This document shows positions 6,345 through 7,326 of a DNA stretch of 7,326 bases, in pieces (within the stretch, counting starts at the first letter, position 1; every line of letters begins with the position of its first letter). A program made the translations under genes and the position numbers. The stretch covers positions 1 through 7,326 of the forward strand of contig JAEVYR010000317.1 in assembly GCA_023392645.1 (NCBI GenBank), written 5' to 3'. The stretch is from Chloroflexota bacterium. GTDB taxonomy: Bacteria; Chloroflexota; Chloroflexia; Thermomicrobiales; UBA6265. The notes under the pieces were generated by a model, which worked only from the letters and a program-made list of their open reading frames with translations, made no database searches and was not told the origin of the DNA.

Positions 6345-6361
6345 CGCGCGGATATAGCGCG
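6345..6361 (+). promoter_or_regulatory. Second palindrome overlapping a possible -10 box
   Basis: CGCGC (6345-6349) and GCGCG (6357-6361) flank a 7-base AT-rich centre. TATAGC at 6353-6358 matches the -10 consensus at four of six bases and would place transcription start near 6365, only about 15 bases before the ATG. No good -35 lies 16-18 bases upstream. If it is the promoter, the palindrome is well placed for a repressor. Confidence 0.28.
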
Positions 6362-6379
6362 GACAACGGGGAACCGTAC

Positions 6380-7326
6380 ATGACAGAGAAGGAAACGATC
6401 CGCGTCGGCGTTATCGGTTGTGGGGCGGGCATCTTTCACCTCGAAGGCTATGCTGCCGATCCGCGCGTCAAGATCGTGGCGCTGGCCGGTCTCGACACCG
6501 ATCGCTGCGAGCGCCTCGCGAAGCAGTTCGACGTGCCGCGCATCTACCGCGAGTACCAGGAGCTGCTGGCCGACGACGACATCGACGCCGTCAGCGTGGT
6601 GGTTCCCAACTTCCTTCACCTGCCGGTGACGAAGGCGGCCTTCGAGGCGGGCAAGCACGTGCTGGTGGAGAAGCCGCTCGCGCGCAGCGTCGCGGACGGC
6701 GAGCAGATGGTGGCCGAGGCGAAGAAGCACGGCAAGCTGCTCGGCATCGCCTTTCAGCGCCGCTGGCGGCACGACACCCAGATCGTGAAGGAGCAGGTCG
6801 AATCCGGCGCGCTTGGCGATATCTACTACGCCAAGGCCTACTGGATGCGGCGGAACGGCATTCCCGGCTGGGGCTCGTGGTTCACCAACAAGGAGGCGGC
6901 CGGCGGCGGTCCGCTGATCGATCTCGGCGTGCATGTGCTCGACATGGCGCTCTACATGCTGGGCAACCCGAAGGTCGCCACCGTCTCCGCCTCGACCTAC
7001 GACCGCATCGGCAGCCAGGGCAAGGGGAACTGGCCCGGCACGATGGGGCCGCGCACGGGAGGGTCGAACAGCTACGAGGTTGAAGACCTTGCCACCGCGT
7101 TCCTTCGGTTCGAGAATGGCGGCACGCTGCTGCTGGAAGCGGCGTGGGCGGCCTACACCGAGATGACGGATGAGTTCGGCGTGCAGCTTTACGGCAGCAA
7201 TGGCGGCGCCCGCATTCACGCCAAGGACTACGCCGACGTCGGCACGCTCCAGTTGTTCAGCGATGTTGCCGGCGCGGCGGTCGATTCGACGCCGCGTTTG
7301 CAGAGTCGCAAGGGGCACGCGTACAT
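6380..7326 (+). CDS. Gfo/Idh/MocA-family NAD(P)-dependent oxidoreductase, 5' part
   Basis: The first 315 codons of a cytoplasmic dehydrogenase that oxidises or reduces a hydroxyl/keto group, usually on a sugar, inositol or related polyol. It is cut by the window edge; full members have about 340-400 residues. The N-terminal Rossmann fold has VGVIGCGAG (9-17) and Asp39 at the end of the second strand, suggesting NAD preference. EKP (97-99) is the family-typical Lys motif, with Lys98 expected to be catalytic. The C-terminal half starts with FQRRWRHD and includes GGGPLIDLGVHVLDMALYML, giving the Asp181/His185 pair of the family's DxGxHxxD motif. A Gly-rich stretch at about 213-230 (SQGKGNWPGTMGPRTGG) precedes SYEVEDLATAFLRFENGG. 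The start ATG 6380 is preceded by GGGGAA at 6368-6373. It has its own 147-base upstream region and probably begins a new transcription unit. Substrate unknown. Confidence 0.92.
   Translation, partial: MTEKETIRVGVIGCGAGIFHLEGYAADPRVKIVALAGLDTDRCERLAKQFDVPRIYREYQELLADDDIDAVSVVVPNFLHLPVTKAAFEAGKHVLVEKPLARSVADGEQMVAEAKKHGKLLGIAFQRRWRHDTQIVKEQVESGALGDIYYAKAYWMRRNGIPGWGSWFTNKEAAGGGPLIDLGVHVLDMALYMLGNPKVATVSASTYDRIGSQGKGNWPGTMGPRTGGSNSYEVEDLATAFLRFENGGTLLLEAAWAAYTEMTDEFGVQLYGSNGGARIHAKDYADVGTLQLFSDVAGAAVDSTPRLQSRKGHAY

Noticed and set aside
5078..7318. A 746-codon open frame on the minus strand across the phosphoesterase and oxidoreductase genes
   Set aside because: It has the same shadow composition and crosses an intergenic region. 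It shows no recognisable domain, while both plus-strand genes are well supported.

Overview
The window is a high-G+C, gene-dense piece of bacterial chromosome with all supported genes on the + strand. G and C dominate third codon positions, which also opens very long spurious frames on the opposite strand. The gene mix is a group II PLP decarboxylase, a YetF-type DUF421 protein, an NMT1/SsuA-type ABC importer, a MenA-like UbiA prenyltransferase, a YkuE-type phosphoesterase and a Gfo/Idh/MocA oxidoreductase. This would fit a free-living high-GC bacterium such as a Chloroflexota (Thermomicrobia-like) lineage. That assignment is a guess from gene content; an actinobacterium or a proteobacterium cannot be excluded. 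No mobile element, tRNA, rRNA or CRISPR array is visible.

Layout. (1) Positions 1-905 hold the 3' part of a pyridoxal-phosphate decarboxylase gene. (2) A 110-base gap with a possible -10 box leads to a small DUF421 membrane protein gene (1016-1522). (3) A 159-base gap carries three inverted repeats and a candidate promoter. It precedes a tight five-gene run: substrate-binding protein (1682-2809), ABC ATPase (2813-3673), permease (3670-4440), UbiA prenyltransferase (4440-5381) and membrane-anchored metallophosphoesterase (5378-6232). The junctions are a 3-base gap, a 4-base overlap, a 1-base overlap and a 4-base overlap, so the five genes almost certainly share a transcript and are translationally coupled. 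(4) A 147-base gap has two similar GC-rich imperfect palindromes, one over a possible -10 box. It leads into a Gfo/Idh/MocA dehydrogenase gene (6380 to the window end, incomplete). No gene-free stretch exceeds 300 bases.

How the genes work together. The binding protein, ATPase and permease make a complete importer of the nitrate/sulfonate/taurine/pyrimidine type; its substrate cannot be read from the sequence. The two downstream genes are membrane enzymes: a prenyltransferase of the menaquinone/ubiquinone type and a one-pass phosphoesterase whose catalytic domain probably faces outward. Their coupling to the importer is the least expected feature of the window. It may reflect a real pathway link or only operon packing. 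Otherwise the window looks like ordinary metabolic chromosome, and nothing in it amounts to a clearly novel system.
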